Part shown: positions 5,527 through 5,549 of the stretch, in pieces
Layout: each line of letters starts with the position of its first letter
Position numbering within the stretch: position 1 is the first letter of the stretch
Assembly (NCBI GenBank): GCA_031256575.1
Contig: JAIRQI010000079.1
Location: forward strand, 1 to 5,549
Direction: 5' to 3'
Source: Coriobacteriales bacterium
GTDB lineage: Bacteria > Actinomycetota > Coriobacteriia > Coriobacteriales > UBA8131
Length of the DNA stretch: 5,549 bases
Program-made: the position numbers and the translations under genes
Notes under the pieces: model-generated
What the model was told of the DNA's origin: nothing
Databases searched by the model: none
Seen by the model: only the letters and a program-made list of their open reading frames with translations

Positions 5527-5549
5527 TCAGATAGACTTCCGAAGTTCAG
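5527..5549 (-). CDS. Probable antitoxin (DinJ/RelB-like), last codons only
   Basis: At the right edge the minus strand reads E-L-R-K-S-I-stop, with TGA at 5529-5527, three bases before the toxin ATG. This position and spacing suit the antitoxin gene of a type II TA pair, which precedes the toxin in DinJ-YafQ modules. Only six codons are visible, so the family cannot be assigned from sequence; the call rests on context. Confidence 0.35.

Overview
The window reads as chromosomal DNA from a Gram-positive bacterium with roughly balanced base composition. The grounds are a DegV-family fatty-acid-binding protein, a type III glutamine synthetase, strong GGAGG-type ribosome binding sites, a Fic/Xre protein of a type I associate with Gram-positives, and an IS3-family element whose transposase motifs resemble actinobacterial members. 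An actinomycete relative (for example Coriobacteriia) is possible, but phylum and genus cannot be settled by eye.

Layout, left to right. Bases 1-363 (+) are the 3' part of a degV-like gene. It converges with, and overlaps by 23 bp, a minus-strand gene (341-1231) encoding a Fic-fold domain fused to a C-terminal Xre-type helix-turn-helix. The Fic motif has Gln in place of the usual catalytic His. A perfect extended -10 (TGCTATAAT on the minus strand) sits just upstream of this gene, and a CA/ACTC simple-sequence tract fills its spacer and -35 zone. Next is glnN, minus strand, 1426-3507: a complete 693-residue type III glutamine synthetase with an excellent ribosome binding site. About 350 bp of leader and remnant DNA (3508-3859) follow.

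Bases 3860-5281 are a 1422-bp IS3-family insertion sequence with 23-bp imperfect terminal inverted repeats, orfA and orfB. The orfB DD(35)E residues are all present. Unusually, orfA and orfB lie in the same reading frame, separated by one TAA. The junction looks like a normal IS3 frameshift arrangement damaged by one extra base. To the right, 5282-5523 (-) is the 5' part of a YafQ/RelE-type toxin gene cut by the IS, and 5527-5549 is probably the last codons of its antitoxin gene.

The main biological story is IS disruption of a DinJ-YafQ-like toxin-antitoxin module upstream of glnN. If the IS and one 3-bp target copy are removed in silico, the toxin frame continues open into the left flank for 50 codons. 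The first residues after the junction line up loosely with the YafQ C-terminus, but the catalytic His position is Tyr. I see no CRISPR array, tRNA or rRNA, and no convincing wholly new multi-gene system. The most unusual items are the His-less Fic/Xre fusion with its repeat-laden promoter and the same-frame orfA/orfB junction.
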